A stretch of 64,000 nucleotides of DNA from Rhodococcus jostii RHA1 (GTDB lineage Bacteria; Actinomycetota; Actinomycetes; Mycobacteriales; Mycobacteriaceae), in contig NC_008268.1 of NCBI RefSeq assembly GCF_000014565.1, positions 6,452,501 to 6,516,500 of the forward strand, in the 5' to 3' direction. The translations under genes were made by a program, and so were the position numbers. This document shows positions 63,327-64,000 of this stretch, in pieces (the stretch's first letter is position 1; the number at the start of each line of letters is the position of its first letter). The notes under the pieces are model-generated. The model was given only the letters and a program-made list of their open reading frames with translations, ran no database searches and had not been told where the DNA came from.

Positions 63327-64000
63327 ATGGCCATCGAGCTCAACCAGATCTGGGACTTCCCCATCAAGGAATTCCACCCGTTCCCGCGGGCACTGATGGG
63401 AGTGGGCGCCCACGACATCATCGGCGTCGAGGCGAAGAACCTCGGATTCAAGAGGACCCTGCTCATGACCACGGGCCTGCGCGGCTCGGGCATCATCGAG
63501 GAACTGGTCGGCAAGATCGAGTACCAGGGCGTCGAGGTCGTGCTCTACGACAAGGTCGAGTCCAATCCCAAGGACTACAACGTCATGGAGGCGGCAGCGC
63601 TCTACCAGAAGGAGAAGTGCGACTCGATCATCTCCGTCGGCGGCGGCTCGAGCCACGACGCCGCCAAGGGCGCCCGTGTGGTGGTCGCGCACGACGGCCG
63701 CAACATCAACGAGTTCGAGGGATTCGCGAAGTCCACCAACAAGGAGAACCCGCCCCACATCGCCGTATCCACCACGGCCGGTACGGGTTCGGAGACGTCA
63801 TGGGCGTACGTCATCACCGACACGTCGGACATGAACAACCCGCACAAGTGGGTGGGATTCGACGAGGCGACCATCGTGACCCTCGCGATCGACGACCCGC
63901 TGCTGTACTACACCTGCCCCCAGCACTTCACGGCGTACTGCGGATTCGACGTCCTCGCGCACGGCAGTGAGCCGTACGTGTCGCGTCTCGACTTCGCGCC
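63327..64000 (+). CDS. mdo: NDMA-dependent methanol dehydrogenase, N-terminal part (cut by window end)
   Basis: First 224 residues of an iron-type (group III) alcohol dehydrogenase. 'SVGGGSSHDAAKGARVV' (NAD-binding GGGS) and 'STTAGTGSETSWAYVITDT' are family motifs, and the N-terminus 'MAIELNQIWDFPIKEFHPFP' is that of the actinobacterial NDMA-dependent methanol dehydrogenase. These enzymes carry tightly bound NAD and depend on mycofactocin for turnover. ATG 63327 has CGAGGAGA six bases upstream. The gene continues past the window. Confidence 0.92.
   Translation, partial: MAIELNQIWDFPIKEFHPFPRALMGVGAHDIIGVEAKNLGFKRTLLMTTGLRGSGIIEELVGKIEYQGVEVVLYDKVESNPKDYNVMEAAALYQKEKCDSIISVGGGSSHDAAKGARVVVAHDGRNINEFEGFAKSTNKENPPHIAVSTTAGTGSETSWAYVITDTSDMNNPHKWVGFDEATIVTLAIDDPLLYYTCPQHFTAYCGFDVLAHGSEPYVSRLDFA

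Overview
The window is high-GC actinobacterial chromosome. Gene content points to Rhodococcus (R. jostii/R. opacus-like) or a close mycolic-acid relative: a fused E1/E2-type 2-oxoglutarate dehydrogenase (Kgd), the trehalose synthase/maltokinase pair, a KshB-type steroid hydroxylase reductase with a KstR-like operator, an NDMA-dependent methanol dehydrogenase, several acyl-CoA ligases, and many TetR-type regulators. The genus is an inference from gene families, not a database match. Genes are densely packed on both strands. I found no rRNA, tRNA, CRISPR array, insertion sequence or prophage.

Layout. 0.1-6.7 kb: osmoprotectant-binding lipoprotein; a Baeyer-Villiger monooxygenase/SDR/esterase operon divergent from its probable TetR repressor; a membrane protein with a possibly frameshifted start; a small AAA ATPase. 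6.7-16.4 kb: kgd, a fused ABC exporter, and an ABC-2 transporter whose ATPase has a Pro/Gly/Tyr repeat tail. 16.5-25.3 kb: glutamate decarboxylase, EcsC-like protein, AraC regulator plus VOC protein, glutathionyl-hydroquinone-reductase-like protein, GNAT, PadR/MFS efflux operon, FAD-linked oxidase. 25.3-31.1 kb: crotonase, a C-terminally truncated acyl-AMP ligase, adenine deaminase, a Tat-exported amidase homologue lacking its catalytic Lys, and a sugar-lactone oxidase. 31.2-37.3 kb: TetR, a PLP D-threonine-aldolase-like enzyme, a TM0106-type nuclease-helicase, a lipase-like hydrolase. 37.3-44.8 kb: acyl-CoA synthetase, a hypothetical protein, phosphoribosyltransferase, nitrilase, DEAD-box helicase, a secreted protein, a DinB protein. 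44.9-52.8 kb: treS-mak, an ABC exporter with a MerR-type promoter, an AMIN-like lipoprotein, YchJ, acyl-CoA ligase. 52.8-64 kb: membrane protein, MacB/FtsX-like ABC transporter, ferredoxin reductase, glutamate-racemase-like protein, TetR/SPW pair, AlkD, CHAP protein, kshB, and the start of mdo.

The clearest regulatory logic is in the divergent intergenic regions. TetR and PadR genes lie next to inverted repeats that overlap recognisable -35/-10 boxes: TCAATAG-type at 4.4 kb, TGGAC-N4-GTCCA at 31.2 and 31.9 kb, CCACGTGG at 21.8 kb, and ATTGA-N8-TCAAT at 60.5 kb. CRP/GlxR-like sites precede two acyl-CoA ligase genes and lie upstream of kgd. Several of these promoters appear to give leaderless transcripts. 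Two long hairpins with the same CCCGTGAGT/ACTCACGGG arms (37.3 and 57.2 kb) look like one repeated terminator family.

I did not find one large novel system. The strongest leads are the TGGAC-N4-GTCCA TetR module, the truncated ligase/adenine deaminase pair, the Lys-less amidase lipoprotein, the MerR-type promoter without a local merR, and the hairpin family.
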